Assembly (NCBI GenBank): GCA_022410635.1
Contig: JAJVDF010000029.1
Coordinates: 1,190,755 to 1,254,754, forward strand
DNA: 64,000 nt
From: Tretioscincus oriximinensis
Taxonomy: Eukaryota > Chordata > Lepidosauria > Squamata > Gymnophthalmidae
Direction of reading: 5' to 3'
Shown: one piece after another, positions 28,201 to 34,559 of the stretch
Position numbering within the stretch: the first letter of the stretch is position 1
Layout: each line of letters begins with the position of its first letter
Position numbers and translations under genes: made by a program
The notes under the pieces: generated by a model
What the model was told of the DNA's origin: nothing
The model's input: only the letters and a program-made list of their open reading frames with translations
Databases searched by the model: none

Positions 28201-31200
28201 TAGAAGAGTTTACTAGAGAATTTCCACTAAATTCATCTCTTGTGTGAACCAATGTGTTTGGGGATGCCCTGGTTCGGCCTTATGACCCTGTGCTCAAAGG
28301 ACCTTAGACTAGAAACATACTTAAGACCTTTTTTCCCCTGTTGGTCGTTAAAGGTAACTGACATTTGTTTATTTATCCATTTANTGTATTTATAGCGCAT
28401 CCGTCATCTGAGGGTTTCAGTATAAATTATAGTATCAGTAATTGGATAAAATGTATGAGTTAAAGAACCATAATTAAAAAACATTGTAAAACACAACCTT
28501 CCCTCTTACTCACAGGACTACAGGAAAACTAACTACAGTGTGTTTGCCTGGTTCGCGGCATCCTTCTCTCATGATCCAAAGGATTCTACAAGGATCCCTT
28601 GTAATAAAACCTCAAAACTCTCACAGTTTCATTGTTTTGTGGTTATCCAAGAAAAAAACAGTTTTTCTGCTTCATATGAAATGAATATTTACACATTACT
28701 ATCAACATTTACCTACGCCAGGAGCTTCTCCCTCTTGATATATAAACTTCAGTGTTCTACTGCCGTCTTTAGCAAAAAAACTGTCAAATGCGTCCAGCTA
28801 TCAAAATTTAAAAAGATTATTCAGCGTCAACGTTTTTATCACCGCATAAGTCATGTTTGAATTTAAAAGAAAAGAACTTTGCCTCATTGGAGATTTGTCA
28901 GTAACATTTATCAAATATTAAAATATTTTATTTAATTATTTATATATGTTTATACCCCACCCTATACCTGAAGATCTCAGAGCGNTCATGTGGTATCAGC
29001 CCTAACTCGTTATCAGAAATGAGCTGAGGCTCTAGCCTGCCTTCCCCCATCCCCTAGCCAACTGCTGCAATTCTTGCTGCCTGCCCCAGCTGCTTCCTTG
29101 GCATTTGGGCAGGGGGGCAGGTGAAGGTAGCAAAAACTAATCCTGGCAGAGGACCCATTGTCGGTTCCCACCCCCCTCCCCCAGCTGCTCCTACCTTCCT
29201 TGAGGGAAGTGGTGGGAACCGACCAAGGGCTAGACTGGTGAGCACCTTGCGGTGTCCACTATTGGTGGCATCTTGCTGCCAATATTAGTCCAATCAGATT
29301 GTGAGGGAGGCGGGACTTTTGGTCCCCTTACTCTCTGATTGGACTAACCATCGCCATCACTGGTTTATTATTTAAGATATAAATAAAATAAGTTGTGGGT
29401 AGTCATAAATGTCTTTACTCTTAACAGTGAATGACTTTTTCTGTGCAGATGCAGCAAGTATGCAACTGCATCTTTTGCCAAGGACCTGATCTGAGCATGT
29501 GCCCACACTGCCTCACATAAGGGTAAGTGTGAGGGAGAGCGGTGGAGGGAATGAGGAACATTGATAGGGAGTTAGTCAATAGGTCAACGGAGGAAGGACA
29601 TGGAGGGAGGGAAATAGAGATGGAGGGGGGATGATGCCTGATATGGGCTCCAAGTTGGGGATGGAATTACTTTAAAAAATAGCAATAAAATATACTCACT
29701 GTGGGGCCATCTAAAATTAATTCTTCCACATTTACAACATCCATTGCAAGCCTGTCTGAAAGAACTTCAAATATATATTTGTATAACGCATTAACTTTCA
29801 TTTTCCGGCCTTCCCTTGCTTCTTTATATCGTGCCTTAATGGAGAAGGGGGGGAGGTAAATTAATTTTGAAATGTGACAATATTCTCCAACATTTCAGAC
29901 TCAGAAAGATAAATTTTAATTTTAAAAGTAGAAATGTACAGCAAGCCTGGTTTGAAACTCGATGTACTGTTTCTAAAATCAAAGAAGCAGAGATTAGAGT
30001 TTTGAACATGAATTTCCACTCAGAAGGTTTGACCTTATGGCAAGACCTTATGGGAAGGTTAAGACACTATTATATTGGTGGAACATGCTAGCAAATGAAA
30101 ATATGTACTTTAATTATTATAGGACCATCCACTTTTGTTTCAACAGACTAAAATGTAGCCAAGAGAGGTTGAAGAAAACTAATTGTGTGACACATTCATA
30201 AAAGTTTGTAATGTCTGTGTGGAAAAATAAATTTTAATCCTTAAAGTCAGTGAAAAAAATTAAATGTCCATATGGAAGAGTATATTTTTGTAGCTATATC
30301 ATCTATATAATCAAGGCATATCTGTTATCCCTTGGAATTTGCCTAAAAACTCAGTAATGGATAGTTCAACATTATAAAGTATTTTTATTCAGTCTTTTTT
30401 GCATTGTTTTGCAAGAATCTGACTAACATTTACTAATGGTGCATTAATATGTGAATAAAGAGAATAAAGAGCAACACCATAGGCATGGTCATCCTCAAAG
30501 ACAAAACCCTTTGAGGAACTTCCTTCAGGAGTTCAAATAATAACAAAAATANTGAACTCCATTTCCAAGTAGGGAACCTGTTATGAAAATCCTTCTTAAG
30601 AGTTAGAAAATTCTTCTTGTAAAAGTAGGCTTACCAGATGCCCCCCCTTTTTTGGGGGAAAACCCAGTTTTGAGGTGTCTACCCCCCCCTCCCGAGTTTT
30701 TGCTGAGGAAAATATTTTTTAAAAAAATGGTTGCACCACCACTAGTGGGTTCTGGCAACTGGGGCCAGCTTCTGAAGACACCTTTCCCTCTGTAAAAAAA
30801 ATTTAAAAATTCTGATGTACTCCAAAAATTCTCAGTTTAAAATTTTTCGCACACTTAAAGAAATTCTCACATGCTTCACCGATTTCTCGGGCGGGAATTT
30901 TGGAAAGGGAATCATGTTGGTGGGTAATTTGCATATTTATGAATATGCAAATTAGCATGAATATTAATTACCCCTGTTTGGGTCTCAGAAAATCTGGTCA
31001 GTCTATGTAAAAAGGTCAGTGGGAGGTCTTCTAACTGCTAGAATAATATATGTCACTTCTTGCTGCAATCTTACATATATTTTAAATGATTAGATTCAGT
31101 GGCCAAATTATCAAATTTAGGCCTGATCTGCATTTATTTAGGCCTTGTTTGCATAGGCTTAAAATGGCCTAAAAAGAGCCTTAAATGAATTACTGAGGCT

Positions 31201-32594
31201 GTGAAAAAACAGCGTAAGACAAATCAAGTCAATTCATTTCTGGTAAAAGTGGGTTAAATCAGGTAAATGCAAATCAGACCACAGTTAAGCTAGATCTAGA
31301 TGTAAAAACCCTCCCAGTGTACTATTTGGGAGACAAAGGCAAACGGCAAGACCTTATGGGACCTTGGGAAGTTGTTCTGGCTTATTCTTGCACCATCTAT
31401 CTGATAGTGAGATGATGTCATTGTGTTGCGAGTTTGCACAAGTGGATTCCTGCCCCCTTCCTGCATAAGTCCATCACCCCCAACACGGTGGCATCTTTCC
31501 CGGTAATTTGGATGACAGTGCTGAATTGCTGGCCAGACAGAGGCATGCAGGAGATTATTTATTTTATTACCATTGGTCCCAGGGCAGGTAACAGAAGACC
31601 AAGAAGTAATAATAAAATACAAATTAATAAAACATTTTAAAAGAGCCATTCCCTCCCTCCCTCCAAAGAAGGATAGAATGCAGAAGAAAGAAAAGACAAT
31701 ATTCACTCATTTTACCCCCTAGGGAGTTGCTATCCATGGGAAAATGGCAGCCACACAGGGATGTTAAAGGACCAACATGCTTTCCTGGATTTTATGTAAG
31801 AATCTTACCCAAAGTACATTTGAAGCTGAGACAAAAATGTCCTGAAGCTGTCCTGCATTAAAACACTTCATAATAATTTCCACATCATCATTTTTTATAA
31901 ATGTAATGGAAAATTCAGCCAACCAGAAAAAATATGAATTACAGCCCTATTTCAGTGCTTTTTACAGGTGTCAATAAACCCACCAAATCCCTAAAGGTAA
32001 ATGCTGGTTTGACAAAGAAAATTCATGATGTACACTTCAGATTAATGAGGACTTTCATAACCATAAATATTTCAGATGATCTTAATTGTATCTAATCTAC
32101 GAGACAGAAAAATGTTAACTGAGCGTGCAATACTCCCCAAAAATTTGTGTATAAAAAGTGAATTTCAGTGAAAGAACTGTTGGTTTTTTAAAACAAATAG
32201 GTCACAATCTCTAATCACAAACCTGTTTTTCTTTCAGAGTTTCCTGCAATGACTGAACCCCACTGGTACTTCGACGAAATTTAGAGGCTCGACGCCCCAT
32301 GGACTCATGAGGTGTGCGGGTAGGAGGTCGAGGTCGAGAACGTTCAGGTGTCTCTGCAACTTCTTTGCTCTCTTCTTCTTGTGAACTTGGGCCAGATTTC
32401 GTAAGATCAGGCAAGCCAGGTCCCGGTTCTGCATCTGCAGGAGGACCTGTGGCATCTTCAGGAACGGATGGAGCATCCTCAGAAGCATAAGGTTGAGTTG
32501 CATCTGATTCAGGTGGAATGTCCTCAGACGTGACCGGCTCTGAAGCAGTGCTAGCTCCTGGATCTTCAGGGTTACTTTCTGGAGCATCTGACAT
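1..32594 (-). CDS. DNAH8: DNAH8 gene, first 25 coding exons (5' part of the gene)
   Basis: Axonemal dynein heavy chain 8, a motor subunit of the outer arms of motile cilia and sperm flagella. Twenty-five minus-strand exons with GT-AG borders join without a frame break into about 1161 codons. These cover the acidic N-terminus and much of the N-terminal tail domain (DHC_N1 type), which binds intermediate chains and neighbouring heavy chains. The AAA+ motor lies beyond the left edge. Recognisable conserved pieces include [52 protein letters not shown] and [12 protein letters not shown], all close to mammalian DNAH8. DNAH5 is the nearest paralog, but these pieces and the neighbouring GLO1 favour DNAH8. 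The listed exons are the coding parts; introns make up over 85% of the span. Confidence 0.96.
505..785 (+). mobile_element. L2/CR1-like LINE 3' end, degenerate
   Basis: It contains the family landmarks ATCTGTGGAATTTAATTCC, GATAGCTTTAAGACAGGATT and a CTTATGTTCTTATGTTCT end. No frame remains open. It lies in DNAH8 intron 24. Confidence 0.8.
1731..1836 (-). CDS. DNAH8: DNAH8 coding exon 24 (residues 1083-1118)
   Basis: Acceptor TTCTTTAG/CGCTAC and donor AATGTG/GTAAGT. It encodes a variable stretch ([19 protein letters not shown]) and the conserved [13 protein letters not shown]. Phase 0 at its end. Confidence 0.94.
2850..3145 (+). mobile_element. Second SINE-like family, plus-strand copy
   Basis: Its end (AAGCTGCTTTGAGTCCCTTT, GGTATAAAAACCCAGTTTTC) is the reverse complement of the starts of the elements at 9479-9770 and 51718-52010. 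The 5' part is more diverged. Confidence 0.65.
3435..3541 (-). CDS. DNAH8: DNAH8 coding exon 23 (residues 1048-1083)
   Basis: Acceptor TTAATCATAG/GAATGC and donor ACAAG/GTATGT. It encodes [20 protein letters not shown] and [14 protein letters not shown]. It ends two bases into a Ser codon. Confidence 0.96.
3664..3702 (+). repeat. ACA/AAT simple repeat
   Basis: ACAACAACAA followed by AATAATAATAAT, a microsatellite in DNAH8 intron 22. Confidence 0.8.
4203..4348. repeat. Inverted repeat, 36-base arms, AT-rich loop
   Basis: The arms 4203-4238 and 4313-4348 match at 35 of 36 positions (CACACTTTTAAAGACATTCA is shared). The 74-base loop contains alternating TA runs. TTAA stands at both outer ends. 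Probably a small DNA-transposon derivative. Confidence 0.7.
4541..4659 (-). CDS. DNAH8: DNAH8 coding exon 22 (residues 1008-1047)
   Basis: Acceptor TTTTTAATAG/AAGGGA and donor AAAAAG/GTATGA. It encodes a charged, Ser/Glu-rich linker ([14 protein letters not shown] to [12 protein letters not shown]). The linker is weakly conserved in sequence, but its place, frame and acidic character match the family. The long intron 21 (4660-7769) holds two L2/CR1-like LINE copies. Confidence 0.88.
4828..4990. repeat. Foldback family copy
   Basis: ATTCTGGGCTGTATTTCAGA, ATAGTCTATGGATGGCAGG-like sequence and TACAGTCCAGAATAAG form an imperfect palindrome of the same family. It lies in DNAH8 intron 21. Confidence 0.5.
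5054..5491 (+). mobile_element. L2/CR1-like LINE 3' end
   Basis: A truncated copy in DNAH8 intron 21. Frame 5054-5281 encodes [19 protein letters not shown] and [20 protein letters not shown]. It ends in TTCTTATGTTCTT-type repeats. Closely similar to 38752-39388. Confidence 0.88.
5960..6486 (+). mobile_element. L2/CR1-like LINE 3' end, older copy
   Basis: Encodes [20 protein letters not shown] and a terminal block like its neighbour, but with more changes and a frameshift after 6206. It ends in TTCTTATGTTCTTAT. Two copies of the same family in the same orientation thus lie 0.5 kb apart in one intron. Confidence 0.85.
6490..7769. other. Intronic DNA without recognised feature
   Basis: Part of DNAH8 intron 21. 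Frames at 6734-6973 and 7078-7427 encode hydrophobic peptides I cannot assign. Stops in every frame and the lack of splice context speak against a gene. A decayed insertion is possible. Confidence 0.4.
7770..7914 (-). CDS. DNAH8: DNAH8 coding exon 21 (residues 960-1008)
   Basis: Acceptor ACAAACAG/GTATCC and donor CCCAAG/GTATGT. It encodes [20 protein letters not shown] then [17 protein letters not shown] and a basic Pro/Arg tail. Ends in phase 1. Confidence 0.95.
8331..8447 (-). CDS. DNAH8: DNAH8 coding exon 20 (residues 921-959)
   Basis: Acceptor CTATATAG/ATTAAT and donor AATGAG/GTGACT. It encodes [18 protein letters not shown] and [20 protein letters not shown]. Phase 0. A minus-strand LINE 3' fragment follows at 8600-8736. 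Confidence 0.95.
8600..8736 (-). mobile_element. L2/CR1-like LINE 3' fragment
   Basis: Reverse complement of the family terminal block (AACATAAGAGGAAC, GTCTCACACAGTGGCCCACC, TGCACCTGGG). Only the last 140 bases are present. Confidence 0.75.
9004..9120 (-). CDS. DNAH8: DNAH8 coding exon 19 (residues 882-920)
   Basis: Acceptor CTTTCTTTAG/GTAGAA and donor AAAAAG/GTAAGT. It encodes [20 protein letters not shown] and [19 protein letters not shown]. The LTWSS...FF pattern is typical of dynein tails. Phase 0. Confidence 0.96.
9479..9770 (-). mobile_element. Second SINE-like family, minus-strand copy
   Basis: Shares GAACTGGGTTCTTATA, GCTGTGGTGATTCCCATGTA and GGCTAGAGCTACAGGCTAGT with 51718-52010. 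The far end (CTAAGTGACTGAGCCA) may be a tRNA-like head. It lies in DNAH8 intron 18. Confidence 0.75.
9795..9902 (-). mobile_element. tRNA-derived SINE, head part
   Basis: Reverse-strand fragment with GACTGGCCCAAGGTCACCCA and ACTCTAACCATTACAC. It directly abuts a different SINE (9479-9770), which makes a composite. Confidence 0.75.
10257..10337 (-). CDS. DNAH8: DNAH8 coding exon 18 (residues 855-881)
   Basis: Acceptor TTAAACACAG/AATATC and donor AAAAAG/GTGGGT. It encodes 27 residues, [18 protein letters not shown] then NLMAPKMKK. Phase 0 on both sides. Confidence 0.95.
10837..11024 (-). CDS. DNAH8: DNAH8 coding exon 17 (residues 792-854)
   Basis: Acceptor AAATTTCAG/CATTGC and donor TTGGAG/GTATGT. 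It encodes [20 protein letters not shown] and [18 protein letters not shown], diagnostic for the DNAH5/DNAH8 group. Phase 1 in, phase 0 out. Intron 16 is only 142 bases. Confidence 0.97.
11167..11302 (-). CDS. DNAH8: DNAH8 coding exon 16 (residues 747-792)
   Basis: Acceptor TTTTAATAG/AAAAAT and donor AGCATG/GTAAGT. It encodes [18 protein letters not shown] and [19 protein letters not shown]. Ends in phase 1. Confidence 0.96.
12403..12522 (-). CDS. DNAH8: DNAH8 coding exon 15 (residues 707-746)
   Basis: Acceptor TATTCTAG/CTTTAT and donor TTTTAT/GTAAGT. It encodes 40 residues including [20 protein letters not shown] and [13 protein letters not shown], one of the most conserved segments of the axonemal tail domain. 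The GC-rich hAT element at 12707-13011 lies about 0.2 kb upstream in the intron. Confidence 0.97.
12707..13011. mobile_element. GC-rich hAT-type MITE with 8-bp target-site duplication
   Basis: Ends CAGGGCTTTTTTT and AAAAAAAGCACTG form terminal inverted repeats. ATTATGTA flanks the element at 12699-12706 and 13012-13019, the 8-bp duplication size of hAT transposons. The interior is extremely CpG-rich and has a second inverted repeat (GGCACCTTTTATTTAGG against CCTAAATAAAAGGTGCC). No transposase. It lies in DNAH8 intron 14. Confidence 0.85.
13048..13206 (+). mobile_element. tRNA-derived SINE, 3' part
   Basis: Contains CTCTCAGCCCTGCCTACTTC, AGCAACAAAAGCTATGTG and a tail of about ten AAAT units (13168-13206). 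The head is missing. It lies 37 bases from the hAT element at 12707-13011. Confidence 0.82.
13434..13534. repeat. Perfect 28-base inverted repeat
   Basis: Arms 13434-13461 and 13507-13534 (ACTATCAGAATGAGATGGTG start). The 45-base loop has two direct copies of TTGAATCAA. Likely a miniature element in DNAH8 intron 14. Confidence 0.7.
13977..14076 (-). CDS. DNAH8: DNAH8 coding exon 14 (residues 673-706)
   Basis: Acceptor TTATCTATAG/ATTTCA and donor AAAAAG/GTGTGT. It completes the split Arg and encodes [17 protein letters not shown] and [16 protein letters not shown]. Phase 0 at its end. Confidence 0.95.
14480..15070. repeat. Unclassified dispersed repeat, copy in DNAH8 intron 13
   Basis: GTGCAAGTTTACACTTTTGC, CATTGCTGCTACTG and a TTTGATAGTAGCAGTA hairpin resemble 37100-37470 and parts of 26270-27060. 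A run of about 18 C (14570-14587) lies inside. Short open frames here have no recognisable protein. Confidence 0.45.
15824..15900 (-). CDS. DNAH8: DNAH8 coding exon 13 (residues 648-673)
   Basis: A short exon. Acceptor ATATTAG/GTTCAG and donor TCAAAG/GTATTG. It encodes [18 protein letters not shown] and HALQLLQ. It ends two bases into an Arg codon that is completed by exon 14. Confidence 0.94.
15901..17387. other. DNAH8 intron 12, left part, little recognisable
   Basis: Mostly unique AT-rich sequence. At about 16233 a GCCCTTTCCACACTGA start resembles the ends of the foldback family. At 16990-17060 there is a single arm of the hairpin-retroelement family. Confidence 0.4.
17388..17592. mobile_element. 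Degenerate relative of the hairpin retroelement
   Basis: A tail-like piece GCTGGACTTTCTACTAATGC (17414-17433) is followed by an imperfect hairpin around GCATCTGAAGAAGTAGACTT (17512-17531). It matches the 51.1-kb element in the AAGCTTTCGTAGACAGGTCTACTTC region but has many changes. Confidence 0.5.
17932..18129 (-). CDS. DNAH8: DNAH8 coding exon 12 (residues 582-647)
   Basis: Acceptor TTTTCTAG/ATTACA and donor TTAGAG/GTAGGT. It encodes 66 residues including [18 protein letters not shown] and [17 protein letters not shown]. Phase 0. An L1 3' end was inserted in the upstream intron (18354-18772). Confidence 0.96.
18354..18772 (+). mobile_element. L1 LINE 3' end with target-site duplication
   Basis: A degenerate ORF2 C-terminus ([20 protein letters not shown] region, 18392-18637), a 3'UTR with G-rich tract and an AATAAA near the end. 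It is flanked by AAAAAATCCTTCTTCT (18337-18352, and again at 18774-18789). It lies in DNAH8 intron 11. Confidence 0.78.
19430..19576 (-). CDS. DNAH8: DNAH8 coding exon 11 (residues 533-581)
   Basis: Acceptor ATCCTTTAG/GACTGT and donor GAAAAG/GTAATC. It encodes 49 residues including [20 protein letters not shown], a conserved tail helix. Phase 0 on both sides. Confidence 0.96.
20207..20308 (-). CDS. DNAH8: DNAH8 coding exon 10 (residues 499-532)
   Basis: Acceptor TCACTTTAG/GTAACA and donor ATTCAG/GTTTGT. It encodes 34 residues, [17 protein letters not shown] then [17 protein letters not shown]. Phase 0. The intron between exons 9 and 10 is short (237 bases). Confidence 0.96.
20546..20653 (-). 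CDS. DNAH8: DNAH8 coding exon 9 (residues 463-498)
   Basis: Acceptor CTGTCCCAG/GTGTCC and donor ATAAAA/GTAAGT. It encodes 36 residues including [19 protein letters not shown] and [15 protein letters not shown] minus-strand SINE sits in the intron just upstream (20681-20930). Confidence 0.97.
20681..20930 (-). mobile_element. tRNA-derived SINE, nearly full length
   Basis: Reverse-strand copy in DNAH8 intron 8, with a TTTA-repeat tail at the left and the tRNA-like head at the right (ACTCTAACCACTGCACC). Confidence 0.86.
21610..21723 (-). CDS. DNAH8: DNAH8 coding exon 8 (residues 425-462)
   Basis: Acceptor AATTTTAG/CAATGG and donor GATTTG/GTAAGT. It encodes 38 residues, [16 protein letters not shown] followed by [19 protein letters not shown]. 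Phase 0 on both sides. Confidence 0.96.
22430..22606 (-). CDS. DNAH8: DNAH8 coding exon 7 (residues 366-424)
   Basis: Acceptor TTATTTCAG/GTTTTG and donor ATCAAG/GTAAAA. It encodes 59 residues with [20 protein letters not shown], strongly conserved among outer-arm dynein heavy chains. Phase 0 on both sides. Confidence 0.97.
22607..24025. other. DNAH8 intron 6, nothing but a SINE scrap
   Basis: AT-rich unique sequence. A weak SINE tail (TACTGCCCTATATCCAAAGG, 23357-23376) is the only repeat I see. No exon candidate. Confidence 0.5.
24026..24189 (-). CDS. DNAH8: DNAH8 coding exon 6 (residues 311-365)
   Basis: Acceptor CACTATAG/GTGCCA and donor GAACAA/GTAAGT. It encodes [17 protein letters not shown] and [16 protein letters not shown], the segment leading into the helical tail. 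Phase 1 in, phase 0 out. Confidence 0.96.
24928..25015 (+). repeat. Polypyrimidine tract
   Basis: About 85 bases almost wholly C and T, in DNAH8 intron 5 just before the hAT element at 25069. Simple low-complexity DNA with potential for non-B structure. Confidence 0.75.
25069..25527. mobile_element. hAT-like non-autonomous element with internal palindrome
   Basis: The left end TAGGGTTGCCATACGTCCC and right end GGTTTTGGGCTGCCATA are imperfect inverted repeats. AGCAAGTA occurs at 25061-25068 and 25528-25535 (within an 11-base match). An internal hairpin spans about 25369-25490. Confidence 0.78.
25599..25788 (-). CDS. DNAH8: DNAH8 coding exon 5 (residues 248-311)
   Basis: I chose the acceptor CTCAAG/GACATA over a nearer TTTCAG at about 25777. 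Only the former keeps the frame and gives the same number of residues as the mammalian protein before the GLL motif. It encodes [20 protein letters not shown] and [14 protein letters not shown]. Donor GGATG/GTAAGA, phase 1. The weaker acceptor choice is the main uncertainty. Confidence 0.9.
26270..27060. repeat. Unclassified dispersed repeat in DNAH8 intron 4
   Basis: GTCAGATCAGNGCATGGCCA (26977-26996) matches GTCAGATCAGTGCATGGCCA at 15325-15344. TGCAAGATTAAACTTGTGCA matches the motif at 14800. Probably old DNA-transposon remnants. No gene seen. Confidence 0.4.
27160..27308 (-). CDS. DNAH8: DNAH8 coding exon 4 (residues 198-247)
   Basis: Acceptor TTATTTGCAG/AATCTG and donor GAG/GTAAGG. It encodes [18 protein letters not shown] and [18 protein letters not shown], hallmark DNAH8 tail sequence. 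It enters in phase 1 and leaves in phase 0. Intron 3 on its upstream side contains a large inverted repeat (27601-27835). Confidence 0.96.
27591..28092. mobile_element. Large inverted-repeat element interrupted by a retroinsertion
   Basis: The arms 27601-27710 and 27726-27835 are inverted copies with few mismatches (ATAGAAGCAGGATGCTTCTA is shared). The right arm continues after an insertion at 27839-28053. That insertion is flanked by the 23-base repeat at 27816-27838 and 28054-28076. Removing it extends the match to GGCAA/TTGCC at the ends. Confidence 0.72.
27839..28053 (-). mobile_element. Retroelement 3' fragment with 23-bp target-site duplication
   Basis: It begins ATCAATCAATCAGTATTTAT, a short-unit tail when read on the minus strand, followed by TACGGTCGTAAACCAG. 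The 23-base duplication of the host sequence starts TTCACAAAATAG. The family was not identified; it is LINE- or SINE-like by its tail and duplication. Confidence 0.6.
28713..28797 (-). CDS. DNAH8: DNAH8 coding exon 3 (residues 170-198)
   Basis: Acceptor TTTTGATAG/CTGGAC and donor GTAG/GTAAAT. It encodes [18 protein letters not shown], the conserved tail motif following LILD. It ends in phase 1 and splits a Glu codon with exon 4. Confidence 0.94.
28920..28985 (-). mobile_element. SINE tail fragment
   Basis: TTTATTTAATTATTTATATA then CCCCACCCTATACCTGAAGA, a short reverse-strand SINE tail in DNAH8 intron 2. Confidence 0.6.
29285..29347. repeat. 14-base inverted repeat
   Basis: TTAGTCCAATCAGA at 29285-29298 pairs with TCTGATTGGACTAA at 29334-29347 across a GC-rich loop. 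Possibly the end of a degenerate element that also covers the GC-rich stretch 29040-29250. Confidence 0.5.
29700..29834 (-). CDS. DNAH8: DNAH8 coding exon 2 (residues 125-169)
   Basis: Acceptor ATTAAG before GCACGA and donor ACA/GTGAGT. It encodes 45 residues including [12 protein letters not shown] and NVEELILDG, typical of the start of the axonemal dynein tail. Phase 0 at both ends. Intron 1 (29835-32222) holds a hAT-like element at 30626-31005. Confidence 0.95.
30626..31005. mobile_element. hAT-like non-autonomous element
   Basis: The ends TAGGCTTACCAGAT and ATCTGGTCAGTCTA are inverted repeats (12 of 14 match). Flanks TGTAAAAG (30618-30625) and TGTAAAAA (31006-31013) look like an aged 8-bp duplication. 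Near the right end is a palindrome around ATTTGCATATTTATGAATAT. It lies in DNAH8 intron 1. Confidence 0.75.
32223..32594 (-). CDS. DNAH8: DNAH8 coding exon 1 (residues 1-124)
   Basis: The ATG at 32594 has an in-frame TAA 18 bases upstream, so it is a credible start. Residues 1-75 are acidic and rich in Pro, Glu, Ser, Asp and Ala (low complexity), like the disordered head of mammalian DNAH8. Residues about 105-124 ([19 protein letters not shown] and on) are the first well-conserved segment. The donor follows the AAACAG at 32223, phase 0. Any untranslated upstream exon was not found; a CR1 LINE starts within 80 bases of the ATG. Confidence 0.95.
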
Positions 32595-32659
32595 TTTATA
32601 TCCTACAACTTAGAAACCATATATATGTTAACTGTGAACATAAAATACTAGTTGTCAAA

Positions 32660-33329
32660 TCTGCTGATGTTTGGTAGATCACAGACTAAACATGAGTCAA
32701 CAGTGTGAAGCAGCTGCAAAAAAGGCAAACACAATCTTGGGATGTATCAAGATGGGCATAGAATCTCGCTCACGTGAAGTAATTATTCCTCTCTACAGTA
32801 CTTTGGTCCGACCACACTTGGAATACTGTGTTCAGTTCTGGGGCCCCCAATTTAAAAAGGACATTGAGAAACTAGAGCAAGTACAAAAGAGAGTTACAAG
32901 GATGGTGAGTGGTCTGGAAACCATGTCCTATGAGGAACGATTAAAGGATCTGGGGATGTTTAGTCTGCAAAAGAGAAGACTGAGAGGAGACCTGATAGCT
33001 GTCTACAAATATTTGAAGGGCTGTCATAGAGCAGAGGGATCAGCACTGTTCTCATTAGCACAAGGAAGGACTAGAAACAATGGAATGAAGCTGCAAGGGA
33101 GTAGATTTAGATTAGATATCAGAAAAAAACTTTCTAACAGTCAGGGTGATAAACCAGTGGAACAGTTTGCCACATGGGGTGGTGAGTTCTTCTTCACTGG
33201 AAGTCTTCAAACAGAGACTGGACAGTCATCTGTCTGGGATGGTTTAATGAATCCTGCATCGAGCAGGGGGTTGGACCCGATGACCCCGGAGGTCCCTTCC
33301 AACTCTATGATTCTATGATTCTATGACTG
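32660..33329 (+). mobile_element. CR1 LINE, 3' end
   Basis: A 215-codon open frame (32671-33318) encodes the C-terminal end of a CR1 reverse transcriptase protein ([45 protein letters not shown]). It is followed by the CR1 terminal repeat of the ATTCTATG type (33307-33329). The copy is 5'-truncated, as usual for CR1. It sits 66-77 bases upstream of the DNAH8 start codon on the opposite strand. Confidence 0.9.
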
Positions 33330-34559
33330 TCTCTTGGGAAAGAATTCCAAAATACACACATGCCCACTGGTTTAGTCTACCATTGTCTTTACATTTTAAC
33401 ACAGTGACAGAAAATCTCTAGATTAAGGACCCTGAATAGCCTTCTGGGGTTTCTGATTGGAGGACTTTTCCATGTTCTGGAAAAGAATAAGGTCTAAAAT
33501 ATTGCTGGAAAGCACAAGATGAAGAACTTCAGGAAAAAATACAGTTGCAAGTCCAAATGAATACATAAAGATACTTTAGAAGGGAATAAAGAATACAGAA
33601 ACAAATTGGGTGTTTGTTTTTGTATGTCTGAGAGAGAAAAGAAAATGTGATTAAATTGGAAGGGAGAGAGTGGCAAATTTGAAAAGGACAAAACCATACA
33701 GGTGGCATTGAAATTTTGCTCATGTGAGAGCACTGAAGTCTGAATAATTGAATAAGTGATCAAAGTAAGAATCTACACCAAAATGACATAAAATAATGCA
33801 TTTTCTGCATTCGATAAATCTGAAGATTCTTAAAATTAAAGTAACTTCAAATGAAGTTAAATCTGATTTTCAATTTCTTTCTTTACTGATTCAGCTATCT
33901 TGAGGACACCATAGAAGTTTTCATCTACCTTTTCTTGACAAAAAGATGTAAGAAAATATTAAATATCTCTCCCCTAACAACCCCCCCTCAGACAACTGAC
34001 CTTCAAAAAGTTGGATGAATTATGGAAAGTGATTAAGAGTCAGAAAGCAGTATCTGACTTCTGTCCAGAAGGAAACACAAAGCTAATAGGCGTAAGGATC
34101 CAGGAAGTGCCTATCCGGAACTAAACTAACTCATTTGAATTAGATTCCATGCATATTGCTGCACTATATGCGGAAGGATATATTCAGTTCTAAGGTGTAC
34201 AATAACCTAACAGCACTAACTGTTGTGCATAGAATCTTGTCTATTCTATAAGGAATGCAATTATTATGCTAATATTGTTTAGATGGCATACTTTGTGTGT
34301 CAGAATTGCTGCCAAGCAAAAATGTCAAAAATACTTTTTGGGAGCTAGTACAGTAATATCATTTATAAAAAAAGACACAAATCTATACATAATGTGTGTA
34401 TGCTNTGCATTATTTAGAATTTTTTATGTTTTCTTGTGGGAAGAGAGGAAGAAAGTTCCTGCACCCATAATGCTTATGGAGCAGAAGAAATTCCAACAGG
34501 TGGCAGAGGGGCCCTTGCCTATTTTAAGGTTTGTATTTTTACTCACTTAGTTATCCCAG
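33330..34559. other. DNAH8-GLO1 intergenic DNA without recognised feature
   Basis: AT-rich sequence between a CR1 tail and the LTR-like block. No CpG island or promoter signal stands out, so the DNAH8 promoter could not be placed. Confidence 0.4.

Noticed and set aside
32234..32587. A 117-codon frame overlapping DNAH8 exon 1 on the same strand
   Set aside because: It is an alternative frame of the acidic DNAH8 head. The frame used by the conserved segment and the downstream exons is the other one.
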